Shown here in pieces: positions 1-15,100 of a DNA stretch of 64,000 nucleotides (position 1 is the stretch's first letter; each line of letters begins with the position of its first letter). A program made the translations under genes and the position numbers. Source of the DNA: Luscinia megarhynchos (taxonomy: Eukaryota; Chordata; Aves; Passeriformes; Turdidae); NCBI GenBank assembly GCA_034336665.1, contig CM067570.1:18738502-18802501 (forward strand). The letters are read 5' to 3'. The notes under the pieces are model-generated. The model saw only the letters and a program-made list of their open reading frames with translations. It made no database searches and had not been told where the DNA came from.

Positions 1-3000
1 TCATTTTTAAATTTGGAATAGAAAAATATTCTTGTTGCTCTTCTATCCTGCTGCGTTAAAAAGTTGAATCATCTGGAGAAGGGGAAGATGGAGGTGGATT
101 TCTTTCAACTCCACAGTATGCTGCTCAAAAGGCTTCAGTTAGCTCAGGGCTCATATGAAGCAGACCCCCAGCATTGGGCAAGGCTGGCAGTTTCCCTCAT
201 GATTCCTCTCATACTGTGTCTGCCATACCCACATATGAATCTGGTCTGTGATCACCATTTTTTCTTTTTAAGTTTGGCCTCAGGACTTCTCGCTGCCCAA
301 ACATGGTATTAGGGGGAAATTACAATGTTGGTTGTATCAGGAGTTGCCAGCCCTCTTTCCCTATTATCCTGCTGGAGCAGACAGGCACAGATCTCCGTGC
401 CATGTCCTCATAATATACTCACTGTATTTTTAGATTTCAGTGCTTTAAGCACTTATTATTTTGCATCTTATGAAATTCCCTCTTCCCTCAAATTGGATTA
501 CTTAAAACTCTGAATTCCCTGCCCTTGCTGTCTTCTGTGACACAGTTTTTAACACAATTAATAAATTTAAATTAACTCATGTGCTTATCCTACAAAGACA
601 CCATCACTTAACATTATCATTGTACATTAAGCAAGGTTATAATTAACTAAGTTTGCATTCTCTTGTGGGTATGTGCTCACCATTATCTTATATTATGGAA
701 ATTAAATAATTCCTCCCTAACTTCTAGTTAATGTGAACACAAATCCAAAATTATGGTTACAATAAAACATTTAGGACATCTAGAAGAAGACTAAAAAGAC
801 AGCAGCAGCTACTGCTTTCTTGTGTTCTGTACACCTTAAATTGTCTAGTTTATTGTGGAAGAGACAAGCTGCTGTCTTCAGTTAGCCTCAGCTTTAAATG
901 AAGTTGGCAAACACTGGAGACAAGTGGCTTGAAACACTGAAGAGTTAAGTGGCAGTAAGGTGTTATTTTATACACAGCAATTAATGAATTTTATTTTATA
1001 CACTGCAAATCCATACTTCTCTCTTCTCCCTTGTATTAATGTTGTTACACAGTTTTTGCCCTCCCTGGCAGACTGATCTCTACTCGTGTAATCAGAGGGT
1101 GAGTGGTTGCTGTGCACAAGCTTGGTGCGTGCTGCATGGATGGAAGCACAGCCAGGCAGATTCCTCAGGGAAATGGGGAAACCACACTGACACCTAGCCT
1201 ACCTCCACAAAGAATGCTCCTAAGGGTTCAGCTTCTGCTTTAGAAGGCTAAAAAACACCCCGGGGCACACATAGTGCTACAGGAAAGTAACATTCAGCAT
1301 AGGAACAAAAGAAAACAGGTAATGCAAGTTGGTCTAAGATGGTTACTTGTCACAAAGGTGCCTTATGCATACAAATATATTGCCTATCATGGCTAGGACA
1401 TCATTGCTAGGTGAAATTCAAATGCAGTCTGGAAGATTCAAGTTTTCACTCCTCTAGAACTGTAAAAGAGTGGGACAGTAAGCAGCTGTTGTGTCTGAAA
1501 GCAGGTGGCTTGTGAGATCATTAGTGAGAATGGAGAGTAGAGGTCCATGTTAGGAAGGCTTTTGACTTGGTTTCTCTCTCCAAGACTCATCAGCTGTTTG
1601 CATTGAACATCACTGATGGGAAAACAGGTCTGCTGATCAGACCACAAGGGATGGTGCATGTGGTTTCTCTGTGTGTGCTTCCCATGAGCTTTTCCAGATC
1701 TCTTTGTAGGGCAGGATTTGGCAATGATCATAGATCTCTGAGGTCTTACCAGTACTTTATTTTATGTAGCCCTCAGAGTACTCAGAAGAGAACAGTTGCG
1801 TAACCATTAAACAGAAACTGTAACCTAGAATGAGTTACCAAAACACCTTTTGTATTATGCATATCTTCTGGCTTAATTATATAAACACACTTTATTATTT
1901 ATAAAACTGCATCACTTCAAAATTTAGTACCATATTTTCTTTCCTCTTTTCTGCACTACTAAATTTTGCTCTTAGGACTTGCAGAGCTGCATTTTGAGCA
2001 TACAGATTTAGGACAGGACTGATCTCAAGTGGCACTGTAGTACTAAATATTAAATAACTGATTCAAACTGCAACCAAGAGAAAAATCAGATGACAGTCAA
2101 GTCTTAATCCAGAAGATTGAAGAGGAAAGCAATACAGTGTTCTCAGTTTATCATACCTGCTGTTTTGCATGTCTTTGTGAGTTGTGCATAGCTGCCTTCT
2201 TCCTCATATAACATCTGCTTAACCATAGTGCAGGAACTGTTTACCATTTGCATGGTCCAGACTGACTCAGCAGCAATACCATGCCAAAAGGGGCAAGAAG
2301 ATTTTTTTCATTCATTTATTTATTTACCTATGTATTATTTTTAATTAACATTTTTTATATCTACTTGCACATGTCAGGCTTTGTGAAAGTGCAGCAAATT
2401 ATCATTACAGAAATCTGGGGAGGCAGGAAATTGGAACAGTGGAGCTACTTCCATCAATCATACAGTCATACATGCAGCCTTGTATGAGACTAGGTACCAG
2501 GATTGAAGATAAGTAAAGATTTAGTGGAGTGTACTGTTTGAGCTGCTATTTATTGGATGGATTAGGCATTGTTTTTCAGTGCTCCATCTTGCATTTTTAC
2601 ATGATTTATTGCCTAAAAAATAGTATATTTAGTGGAACATTTTGTTGGTTTAGGGGAGAAGGGTTGCTCTTGTGTTTAGTTTTGGTTTTAACTTAAAGTT
2701 GGAGTGTAATAGATCAGTAGACAATGTCACAAATACTAATAAATTGATCTAGAATTTCAGAGTCCATTGTTTTTTAGGATCATCCTCTAAATATTTGTCT
2801 TTAGAGGTAGTCATCTAGAAGGAATGTATACCTCTGGCTATGTCAGAAGCACCATTAATTGGATTAAGTCTTCTTGAGTGAATCAGAAAGTTGAAGGCTG
2901 TCGTACTGTCTTTGGGAGAGCAGAAAAATGCAATTTGAGGATAAAACATAGACTGCTTTTAGTCACAATGAACATGTGTGGAAATTAGCGATGCTTGCCA

Positions 3001-6000
3001 TTTAAAATAAATAAACATTGAATACTGTTTAAACTCAACCTCAGAAATGCTTCTTTGAGGACTGTCATAGTGAATGAACTTTTCACAGCCAAAGGAAACA
3101 ATTGCAGCAAAAAGTAGTTTTCAGTCCCAGCTAATGATTCCATAGCCCGCTACATGTTTGTGCTGTCTATTCAGACTGTGGGGATTAAAATGGAGAACAA
3201 GCTATGCCATGGTAGTTCAAGCCTTCTCATCTCCAGAACCAAGACCTGCAGCTGTGGTGTTTGCATGAGGCTGTTTGACTTTCAGCCCAAAGCCTGAGCC
3301 CAGAGGTCTGTCAGCCACTGCCGAAGTTGAGCGGTGGATGATGGAGAACAGCAAATGTGACATTTCACTGAAGTGTATTTCCATTGAAAACTTCAGGCAT
3401 CTGCAGTTTCTCTGCAAATAGTTTTCAGAGCCAGAGAGCCAGTTTCTTCAACTGCAGGCAATGTGGTGAGCCTATGACTAGTTGCTAAATGATGAGTTTA
3501 TTTTTTATGTTAACAGTTTTGAAGTGTGGCATTCTTACATTGCTGTTTGTGGCCCTGACTGTAGCAAACCAATGGCAAAGGCATCTCTGTAAATAAAAGC
3601 TACAATTCTGGAAGCATAATGGCTTTTATGTTTGTAAGATTTTGCATTTACTATGTTTGATGTTTTGTTGTCAGCAGTTGGATAGCTTTGGATCCTTGCA
3701 CACCATTGCTGAGCAGCAGACCCTGGTTTGGCATCAGAGCCATAAGCTGTGCACTGCAAGGTGCATGCTGCAAAGTTCTGCAGGAGTGCCAGTGTTCACA
3801 GCCTGGCCACTCAGTCTTCCTGCAAAAGAAGTGGAAAAAAGGGAAAACTGCGGGAACAGAAGCCTTGTGCCTCTTCACCCTTGCCCGAGGGAGAAGTATC
3901 CATTTTTCCTGGGAGAGCATCCATGCTGAGCTCACTCAGCTGGACAGCAGATCTGGGGGGAGGATGGCATCTTCCTGACAGAGAGTGAACCCCGTGTGGT
4001 GAGCTCTGCAAGAAGCATGGAGTAGGGCATGTTTTGCTTGAGCACTGCTTGATAAAATTTTTTAAAATTTTTTTTTTTTTGTTAGCTGAAGTTTAATTTC
4101 ACATTTCAGAGCAAAAATTCAGAGGAGAATTTGAAGGACAAAATTTCATTGGTACAATTAAGGGAACCTGACAGGACATATGCATGAAATCAGTGAAGTG
4201 CTTGCTCAAGTGGGCACTTAAATAGTTTTTGCTGAATTGAGCATACCGTGGGGTATATCAGGTTAGTTGGTGGAGGCTCACCAACTTTTCCATCTTTTTA
4301 GATGTTCTGTGTTGTGCTGAAGCATCTTTAAAATTTCATTAGCAGCTCAAAGTTAAAAGGCTTGAGAGGTTAAGAAACTGACTGTGCTCTGGATTGGGAG
4401 TGCATTCAAACGTAGAACAAGAGCAGTCAGATCTGCTGCTGCACTTTTGTGGGACTCTACAGCATTCCTTTTAAAACTGCATTAGAATAGAATTTATTTT
4501 CCTCTTGTGGAAGAGTCACTTTTTAGCTTGGCTTTTTGCTGCAGTGTGTCACATTCATGTTTGAAGCACTGGCCTGCTAAGCAGCAGCACAACCTGAAGA
4601 ATTTGCCAGAGGTCCATATGCAAACCATTTGATCTCCCTTATTCAGAGTTTGAGGGGACCAGGTGCAGGCCTGGTTCAGTTTGGAAGTCTTTTAGTGGAG
4701 GGCCAAAGTGACCCTCATAAACCATATTGCAATCCAACAGATGAGGTCTTTCAGAACACTTGGCCTTGAGTGCTTTCATCCAGGTTTGCTGGATTTAAAC
4801 TACCTTAGTTCTTTCAAGCAGGGCACTTTGTGTAAAGTGTAAAATTGAGATTCTGTTCAGGTGAAGTATCACACTTCAAATCTCACTGATGTTCTTACAC
4901 TCTCCTCAAATTGTCAGAGGGTTATTTATGTATGACACAACTGTCTTTCTAAATACTTGTAAAAGTAGCTTTGAAGAGAAAGGTTTGCATTAACCTTGTT
5001 TTATGTAGGAACATTTTCTGTTTTGTAACCATTCCAGTAATGTTTGAAAGCACTCCACTGCCAATTAACTAACTGGAAGCTAATAGTTTTGCCAGTGGAG
5101 AGAAAGTTGTAAGTGCTGTAAAGTATGTCATTGAAGATGATTCACGTTGCAGCATTGCTTCACACTAAGGTATCTAAATCTCATCCTGCTATAAATGTTA
5201 TGAATATTACTTCTCTAGTGTTTATATTAAGCATGTGTGTGCAATCAGTCCAACCCTTGGGGAAAAAAATACCCAACAGGAATTCCCCTAAGAATTTATA
5301 CTGCACAGCGTTACAATTTTATTTCACTTCCAGTAGCTCTTTCATAAGTGAGTTACTGTGTCTGACTTCTTTTCTTGAAGACTGAGAAAGATAGAGGAGA
5401 GGATGATTTTGTATTAAATCTCCTGGTGGTTTCTCTTATTTTCCATGGCATCCTCTTCTTAACTTCTAGTTTGCCTTTATCTGAGAAGAAAATCCAGAAG
5501 CTCAGCAATTATTCTGAGTGCATTTGGGAAAATGTAGATAATTTTTATCAAGGGATACATGAACCAAGTATGAAGTGCTGGAATCTGCCAAGTGAGTTTC
5601 CAGCCCATTGTGAATAATGCTTTTCTTTACTAAAGAGTCTATTTGACATGCAGTACTCCCAAAGTCATCTGTTGAAGTCTTAATAAAATATCTTATTATC
5701 TTTTTCCTGGTGTCTAATAAGAGATCATTTTTCCTGCAATAGATGGATAAATTGTCCTCTCTGCTCCACTGTCCTGCTAGTTTTCATTAAACTTTTAAAA
5801 ACTTAATTATTCCTGAAAATGTGTGCGGATTTTTCTCCCTGTTTAGATAAAATTGACAAGTATTTTCAGAGAGCTAATGAGACGCCAGGAAAAGCAGGCA
5901 AATGAGCACAATGCTTGATAACAAAAGTTGTAGAAAACCAACATTTTGTTTCAACTTCTGTTAATGTAACCAGGGTATGGTGGTTTGTTGGTGAAATAAG

Positions 6001-6069
6001 AAATCATGTGTTGAATTGTAAAATACATAAATCTGGTATCCTAGAGTTAATCTCTTGTACCTTTTGCAG
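1..6069 (+). other. CERS6-like intron (3' part), no features recognised
   Basis: This AT-rich DNA lies upstream of the first visible CERS exon. No exon with a Hox-like domain or first-helix signature, no recognisable transposon and no RNA gene was seen. The short open frames here lack protein-family features. Confidence 0.6.
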
Positions 6070-6127
6070 GTGGAGATTTACATTTTACCTTTATATATTT
6101 ACCTATGGAGTACGGTTCCTGAAAAAG
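6070..6127 (+). CDS. CERS6-like: CERS6-like exon a: start of TLC domain
   Basis: This 58-bp exon is preceded by TTTTGCAG and followed by GTAGGC. Its first base completes a codon begun in the upstream exon outside the window. It then encodes [19 protein letters not shown], the membrane segment that opens the TLC domain in the CERS5/CERS6 group. The upstream exon with the Hox-like domain was looked for in 1-6069 and not found. Confidence 0.93.
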
Positions 6128-9100
6128 GTAGGCACTTATATTATTATGCTTTCATAACATATAACAGACTTGAAGTCTTGTGCAGATATAATATAAAGCC
6201 CAGGCATAAAGTCTATGTTCATGAGGAGCGAAAATTAAAATTTAATTTGGATTCATGAAGTGCTTTGCTACTAGCATTGGTAAGGAATATAAGTTCTTAC
6301 CAATATTTAATGGGGTTTTAAAAAAGATGGAGCAACATGCCTAGCTCGCTTGATTCTTTTTCATTATAGGCACTATGCTGGCAGTAAGGCTTACCAAAGT
6401 ACTAATCTCAATTTCACCATCATCCTAATTCTTTGCCTATTCTTTGTCTAATGCACTGTGGAAGAAAATTTCTGTGGAATTTCCCATCAATACTGTGTTT
6501 CAGGTGATTTAAAAAGAGAAAGGTATTGAAAGCTTCTAAGCACTTTGACACAGGTCTATTAACCCTGCAATAGAGAGTGATTAGGATTTGTGGTGTAAAC
6601 TTTTTTTACAGTGTGACTAGTTCTCAGAGCTTGTGTGCAAGTCAGGCCATATTTCTGTAATTTTAGGAGGTGAAATTAGGGGAATGTGTGCACTCAGTGT
6701 GTTCACATGATCTTAGCTTTGGTCAAAAATTTGACACAAGAAAATGTATCCTGAACGTCTTTGGTGCTTTGTAAGTAAAAGAGGTTGTACTTACCTTTTT
6801 TATGTCTGTAGTTCTTGAGGCTGTCCCAGGTGCAAGGCAACTTGGTGTGAGCAGGAATAATGATGTGTAGGGAGGGCACATCAGAACTATTCCCAGCTGT
6901 TTAGCTGTAGTCACCCTCAGGGGAAGTGTGGGCCAGAGCAGCATGCAATTGCATTCTCCCTCTGCCTCCTTGAACTCTTACATTTTATGTGTACTTCATC
7001 CATTAACATTCTGTATGATCTCTTGATCCCATAGCACTGTGTGTTTCAGAACATGCCCTGCAGTGTGATGGCTAATGCACTGAGGGGATGAAATAGGTCA
7101 CCATAATCAGGATTTGAAGTCACCTGTGTCATTTCTGATACTTTATGAGAAGAGAGAATCAGTGTAATTGTAGGCTAAGAGTTCAATTTGTCCGCCTTCT
7201 ACCTCAAATATTATTTTGAAAGGCAGATTTGGTAATGAGTATTCTGTGTGAGAAAATGGATTGAGGTAGCAACTTTGAAAGAGAAGATGAAGCTTTCTTT
7301 GTTACTAGCTGCCAGCTCCAGTCCTCACTGTTTTCTAGAGCAGGCTTAAATTATTTGTGACTGCAGAGTGAGTGGGTGGCCCACAAAATCATTTAATGTG
7401 AAGCATTCACCTTTCCATCTAATCCTCATTGCCCCCATTCTTGGTAAAAGGGTAAATGCTAGATGTGACCATCCCATCTTAGTTTTCAGATTTCTGAATG
7501 AGATGTTTTGGCACTGAGGCACCGAAGCCAGCATTCACTACAGCATTCTTTGTGTCTTTTTAAATCACTAATATTTGAAGCATGAAAGATAAGTGACCAA
7601 TTATATTTCCACTTTGATCATGTATATGTAAATTCTTTCCTTTCTGTATTAAGCTGAGATTTTTCAGCTCAACCATTTGTTTAATTTGCATGTCTGCAAA
7701 ACACTTCTTTGCAGAGCACTGCACCACTAGTGGTGTCAACAAGACATTAAGTTCCAGTGGCATTAAACTGACTGCTTTGCTTATCATTAATATAGGAATG
7801 AGATGTTTTTGTTTTCCTCAGCAATATTTGTAGTTAAATAAATGGTGGCTTTGCTCATTAAGAGTTAATGGTCTGACTGTGCTCCAATTAAATGGAAAAA
7901 ATATCATTATCTTTGGTGATAAAGAAACAGAGCAAAGAGTTCAGGATTGGCTAGTTTCTTGCTTGTTCATCCTTAGTGCTAAGCAGTGCCTGTATAATGC
8001 TGTAAAATGAAAAATCTTTGCAAGCATATGGAAGCAAAGCTTCCAGGTGACATATTTAGCCTTTTACATTTAATTTCCTTCCATTAATTGCCCATGAGAA
8101 TTACAAACTCACTGAAGAGGATGAATTTTCTGCGAGTCTTCTGAAGTCTATACTGAGACTTTGAAACCTGAGGTTGCATGTGGGTATTCTACTGGGAAAA
8201 GAAACGTCTGCCTGGATAAACAAATCTTGCTATTTTTCAAATTTAGTGTTGAAGAAAGGCAGATGATATGAGTATGCTGTGGCTATATTTAAAAAATGCT
8301 GGGTGCAACAAGCTTCTGTATGTGTGCAGCTGATTGAATGTCCTTCCGAATGAGTCATCCGCTACTGGAGAACTGAGAACTGTCTACTGGTGGGTAGTTA
8401 CAATTTCTAGTGGTACATGTAGCTTGCAAAAGAACAGGGAAAGCCATGTTGAAGTGTAAATTTGACTCTAAAAGCCTACTCAAGGGATATAAATGTATGG
8501 AAGGCAAATAGAAAATGGCAGGGTAGTGTGAAGGAAAAACCCCCACAGGTAGAGCTCCACTTCCTCTGTTATGAAAATTCCTCTTTCTTGATGTTTCAAA
8601 TGAGAAAAATGAAGTGCTTATCCTCATGTATGCACTAACCACTGAGCCAGTGAGTTTCTGTGTGACAGCAGGAGATATTCTGTTAGTGGCCCACAGTTTC
8701 TGTGTGCACATAGAGAGAAACTGGCTTCATGCATTTTTGTGAGAATGTTGCATTCTGCTGCTCGGCTGAGTTGGCTTGTTCTTTGCCTCTTTTTGGGATA
8801 AAATAGCAGCAGCGATACATGCACATGTTACAGCCCAGTGAGAGTAGTGTAGAATTAGTAAATGCCATTTCAGATTGCTTGTACTCGAGAATTTTCGAGC
8901 CTAAGGTCAGACCACCATAACTTGAAATACAAAAAAAGAACTTGTCAGTAAAGTGGTGGCTGGTTATTGACATGGTTTCTGTATTACAGCTCACCTATTA
9001 TTGAGATTGTTAACCTTAGACAAAGAAAATAATGATTGTTATACATGCCCACTTCATAAAATTAAACTGCTGTTTTCAAAATGTCCAGTGCTCTAGACGG

Positions 9101-12100
9101 TTTTCAGTTTTTGTAGCAGTAGGACAGACTTGATTTTGGCATAAAAGTTCCTCAGCTATTGGAAAGCTATTTGTAGAACCCATTGCATGTTACATCATTT
9201 AGAGCAGAAAAAAATTACCTGCATGAGAATAATTTATTGTTTCCATCTTCTCTTGCCATACCTGCTGCATCTACTTTTTCATGAAACTAATGCTGCTGGA
9301 TATTTTGCGGAGCAGAACAATGCAAGAAATGCAGCATCTTGGAAAATTTCATACCACTGTTGAGATTGTCTGATAGTCTGATTCATAGAATAAGACTTCT
9401 TAAAACAGGCTAATTTTTTTCTGGTTTTAATGCTGAGATACAAAAGCATGAATCTGGAAGATATCTACCACCTTTGTTTAAATCAGAACTGACTCTAGAA
9501 AACAACATCATGACAAAAGCTGCGAAGCAGAGGGTTTACCTCCAGAGCCCTTGTGTCTCCTTTGTTCTTGAATCAGTTGAAGCAGGCATTATATTAGTAC
9601 TTTTTCTGCTCTAGTCTGCATCTGTTGTGATGTTTCATTCCCACGTTCTTCCCGAAAGGTTGTTATATTATCTGTTACTGAAGCCTTGAAATTCCTTTTG
9701 TTCAGTCAGCTTATTTGCCCAATGCTGGATAAATAATCTTATTTAAATGAAGAATGCCAGAGGCCACTGTGGAACCCTTTTAGCACAATGCTGATATTTG
9801 ATATTTTACTGTGCTATTAACAGAGGGATAATGTGATATGTAGGCCACTAAGGGAGGAAATGAAGCCTGCCTTTGGCAGATTATGCTTGCTTTAAAATTG
9901 ATTTGGATTCTCTGGAGGATTTTATTACCTTTTTTTATTTTTTACTCGTAAAACCAATTGCTGAGTTTCTGTAAGTGCTGAAAATTTTTAAGCTAAAATT
10001 ATTTTGGATGTTAAAATCAAATTATAGTCCTTTTCCTTTCCATGGAAGCAGGGCTGAACATTAGGTGATAAATAAAACAATTTCTAACTCACCGAGTGAC
10101 CAAGAAAGAATACTCATGCTCCGGAGTCTTTTGAAGAATGCTATTGTGAGAAAGGGGAAATGCCATTACGTTTTTAAATAAGCATCACAAGTGGAAAAGG
10201 TTTCCAGGAAGACCATAGTTAGATGCCATCTCATGGAAAAGGAATTTGTTTTAGACATATCTTTGAAAGGGCATAAAAATTGTTGAGGGCATTTAGGAGA
10301 GATTATAAGAGTGTTTTGGATGCTTGAGATATAAATCACGAGTCATGCTGTGAGAAAGATCAAAGCTACTGTAGAAACTTAGTTTTAAATGACTGCAGCA
10401 CCTTGGTGTACATCAACAAGGAAAATTAATGCATTTTGGAAAATGAATGCATTTTGGACAATGAGGCTTTGTATAGGAAGCATAGGAAGTAATTTACTGT
10501 ATAAGCTGGTGGAAATTAAGATAATAACCAGATCAGGCAAAAGAGGACAAAGCTAAGCAAGCTGGCAGAATTTATTTGTGGCTGAAAGGAATCTGAAGGT
10601 TTTTGAAAGAAAAAGAAAATGGAGAATATCAATGGCATCCTAATTTAGTAACAGGACACTGATGGTAACAGGACTTTCAAGTGTAGACAGCAGGGACAAA
10701 TTTTGCATAATCAGGGGAAAGAAAAGCAACACACTAATTTAAAAAATACATCTAGAATTGAATTTCACTTTATCTGTTTTGAATCCAGCTGGGGGTATTT
10801 AATAACAACAGAGTAGTGAGTAAATGCTATGTAATCATCAATTTGGCGAGTTCAGCTGGTACTGAGCCATACACAGCATCTCTGCTGCGGGTGCACTGCG
10901 CTGTGTTCGGGCAGTGAAGGAGGGGCTGCCCTCCTCATGTCCCCCTCTGGACTGCTTGCTAATTTTGCCTTCAGCACAGTACTCATTTTCTTGGCAGCCC
11001 GACTTTCTGAAAGACTGAAATTTTTTCCAGGGTCATATCATAAAAATGGCAGATCTGGAAGAAATACTTCACAAAGTGTTATATTTGGGCAATTTTCATA
11101 ATAAAAATAGTTTTAATTCATCTATAAACTGTCTCGTTCATACATGTAGCAAAGTATTAGCTCAGCACTCTACTGCCATGAGCTTTTCATGTTTTTCTAT
11201 TCAAATTAATGAAGCAGTCCTGTTTTTCACAGCTAATTATACCTGAGCAAAGAGTACATGTTTGGATATAAGAACAGGTTACTACTAATGTAACTGGTGC
11301 TTTGCATTGCTCTTGTTCAGTTGAACTCACTACTGAGGGAACGACTTGGAGGGAGATAGCTGTATTCTCAATTAAATTAGTAAAACCTGTAGAACAATAT
11401 GTATTTTTATACCATAAGTGCTTCAAAGCCAGTAAGCTGCTTCATTTTATCTTTAAGTAGTAGAGGAAAAGATCTTGGTAATAAATAAATACATTAGCAA
11501 TGACCTTTTGGGTGTTTTCCTGTTATATTCCCTTCCAATGTTACCCTGTCACATGTTTCACAGCTTTCTCACTTCTGCCTACTGATGATCTTGGCTATTG
11601 AACAACACCAGGTTAGCATGGGAAAGTAGTGCTATAAATTTGAATCTAATTCAGAGTTTTTCTTCTATTTTTTGACTGCTGTTATCTCACAGGTAACTTA
11701 TGGAGTTTCAACAGAGATTTTTGTTCTGTCCCCAGGAATTGTAGGCTGAAGCAGATGAGGAAGAGAAAAGTCTTTCCTCTTGCCCAGTTACTTTAGGTTT
11801 TTTGCTGTGGCACAAATTTACTGTTTATGGCTTTATACTAAAACTTAATACAAATTTGCAATTTATGAAGCAAAATAATATGTAATTTATGATTGTTCCC
11901 CTGTTCCCATCCCTACCAGTCAGTCTTATTGCTAGTTGTTTGAATAGATCAATTGCAGAGAACTGCTAGTTATGTCAGAATAGATCCACCAGCAGATGAC
12001 AAATGGAAACAACAAAAGACATGTGTCTTTGCACTTCCTCAGCAGGAGAGGAAGGTGAAAAACAGAGGGAAAATGACTAATATTTTATGTAGATTTAGAC

Positions 12101-15100
12101 ATTTTGGGAAATTATTTTGGCTTTCTTTGTTTGCTTTAGAGAAGGAAATGTTATTGTGGTCACTGACTCAGAACTGAGCAGGAAAAAATTCCTTACAAAC
12201 TGTATTTTTATATTAATTAACATTTGCCCCTTCTGTCTTTCTGTTAAAGGAAAGAACAGTATGAGAGAGATTCTCTCACTGGGATTTTTTCATTCAGTAT
12301 TTAGTACTTGTGGCATTATTACATGCACCAAGAAATGTGATTCTTGGGGTGTTCTCTGCAGGGCCAGGAGTTGGACTTGACAATCCTGATGTGTTCCTTC
12401 CAGCTCAGCATATTCTGTGACTCTGTGATTCTAAGTATTTCAGTTGTAATGACACCTGCAGCCCTCACAGGTGAATTGCCCTGATACAGTATATTTGCAC
12501 CTGAAAAAATGCATTGATTGCAGGAGTGGAAGGGGAAGAAACTACTTCAGTCTGTCCTTACTCATTATTGCTTCGGGTTCTGCCTTTTTTATCTGTGCTC
12601 AGTGACTGAAGTGCTTAGAAATGTGTTCCTGGCTAGTGATCACACCAGTGTGGCTTTTGGCTTGCCTGTTCCAGCAACCTGTCTGGAGGAGCTCTGCTGT
12701 CTTGGTCATCAGGTGGGACTTGGTGGTGTCTCTGTGCTGAGAAGCAAGCAGTCAGCTCTTCCTGCCAGGATTTTAGTGGCAGTACTTGAGAGTTGGGAGT
12801 TCACTAATGAAAGGTCTTCTTCACCACCTGCCCATAATGGCACTATGTGATTAAAAAACATTCTTGCCTCTCTAGGGTAAATATTGGCCCTGCGAACTAG
12901 AGAAAATTGTATTTTCTATTAAAAATTATGCAATTGCAGTAACTTTCTAATTTTCAGACTGTCAGGGATGATTTTGAGATCTTGCTACAATGTGCCTATA
13001 TGCAAGTACAGCAAAACAGGTCAGTTGGAGCTTTTGTTTGCTTTTCTTTATACACTGTTTTTCCAGTAGGCAGTGTAGGTTCATAAATACCACAATCTTA
13101 ACCTCTGGGTTTAGGCATGAAGTTTTAACTTGGTGCTTACCTCAGTATGGAGTTGCTCTTATTATTAAAAATTGACTCTGTCTGCCTTTGTGGACTGCAT
13201 GCAATGGTGGAACATGTTATATGTCAGTGAAGCAAGCCACGGTGAATCCTGCAAAGGAAAGCAGCTGCCTAAGGATTTCCAAAACTCAGCATCAGGAGTA
13301 CAATGAATCTGGTAAACACTTGCCATCAACACATGCTGTTGGAAGGCAGTGGCCGGCAGAATCAGACACATGCACTCTTCCGGCAGAGCAGCCACAGATA
13401 GGAACATAATTACAGAAAGAAGATATGTAATGATGAGTTTAATTATTACCCACTTTCCTGTATGCCTTTGAGTAACCATAGTATCAGAGCACTGGAAACC
13501 CTGGAGCTTTGTTGAAGCTGCATCCTGCAGGGAAATTAGGAGTAGTCTGAAATCATGCTACTCTGCAATGATCAATAAGGGTTGAAGTGCCTTATTTTAT
13601 TTTTTATTAATGATTTGCTCTTGAGATTTTTCCTGGTCTCTTAAAGGTTTAATTTTATGCAGGTCTCCCTCCTACCAAGATAAGGTTTTTCAAGTGTAAA
13701 CTTCAGTATTTTCTCTTAACAAACTAATTCCGGATGTGCAGTTATGTGTTGTCTTTTTAAATAAAGTAAATCCATAAATATCCTCTTAGATGCAAATGCT
13801 AGGCTAATTGATGTGGTCTGGCATTGTGATCAAAAATAGAAGGCAGCTGTAAAACTAATAGGTGTTCAGCTGTTTTGCTTCATCAAAGGGTTATCAGGCA
13901 TCTGGAGTGCTTGATACTTTTTATGCAGAGTTATTGCAGTGTAGATTGAGGAACTACAAAATACATTGAGTTTCTGGGAACTTTAGCCCAGCTCCTGTAA
14001 TATTTATGTAGACCTCCAGCTGCTCTAAAATGTCGTAGCACCACTGGCCACTCAGCTCTCTCATGAGCAAGTCCTTGAAAATGTTGCAATTACACATGAA
14101 GGCAAAAGTTTTTAGAAGTTTGTTTACTACAAAGCAGAGCAAGTGTCAGAGGGAGAAGATACACATAAGAGAGCAAATATTTTGATGGCTGGGCTTGGTA
14201 AGGGGACTGGTGGCTGTCTGGGAGAGGAGGGGGAGGAGATGCCACAGTCACCAATTTCTCTGTCTGGAGTGTTCTTCAGTTCTGCTCAGTGCATTGTGTT
14301 AATCAATATTAGGACCCTTCTAGATTCTAATTATCAGTTCCTTGTTTGCCAGCTTCATTTTCCACATAAGCTGTAAGTTGAAAGTAAATTTCTATTGACA
14401 CAAGACCTATGCTCCAGATCTCTGTATATAATATTTTTAAAGAGAAAAGTGAATATGTGCGTGGAGCTTACTCTGCCTTTCCAAATATCATTTTATGTAA
14501 ATATATCAAAACTTGGATTCATATTTTTTCTAAAACCTTTTTCTTTTGGACTCACATATATTTGCATTTGAATGTCAAGTGTATCTTCCAGTGATTGTTA
14601 TTAATCTTAGTCTTTATAAGTTCTTCCATATTTTACAGTTTCCCATTAGCAGGAGTATAATTTTTAATTATGCTTGGAAGTCAACAGAGCAGATTGATGA
14701 GAGGAAACACTGAGCACTCTTCATTGCAGAAGCTTTTTTTCCCCCTGAAACGTTTTTTCTACAGACACAAAGAACTAAAATCTGGAGAAAAAACCAAAAA
14801 GCAGTTCTGTAGGAACTTAAAACAGCTTGCTTAGTCACAATATATGAAAAAAGAACCTCAGGAGGTTCACTGACAATGTGTCATATTGTCTTCACTGCTG
14901 TAGGTAGCTATGCCAAGAAATACCAATGACTGCTTGGATCTGTGAAGGATTTATGAACATTCTATTCCTGGTGTGAGAAGCAACTGCATCCTAAACCAAA
15001 TTAACAGTCACTGGAAGGAAGAACATGCACAAATTGATGCAAAACAGTAGCCATGGATTTTGTTGTTTTGCTGAGTTCTGTTTGTTCCCAGCATGGTGTT

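Noticed and set aside
5875..5912. RRQEK-like residues just upstream of the first CERS exon, resembling the RRNQEK part of the Hox-like domain
   Set aside because: The flanking residues (a stop upstream in the neighbouring frame, QANEHNA then stop downstream) do not match the family and no suitable splice donor follows. It is a chance match.
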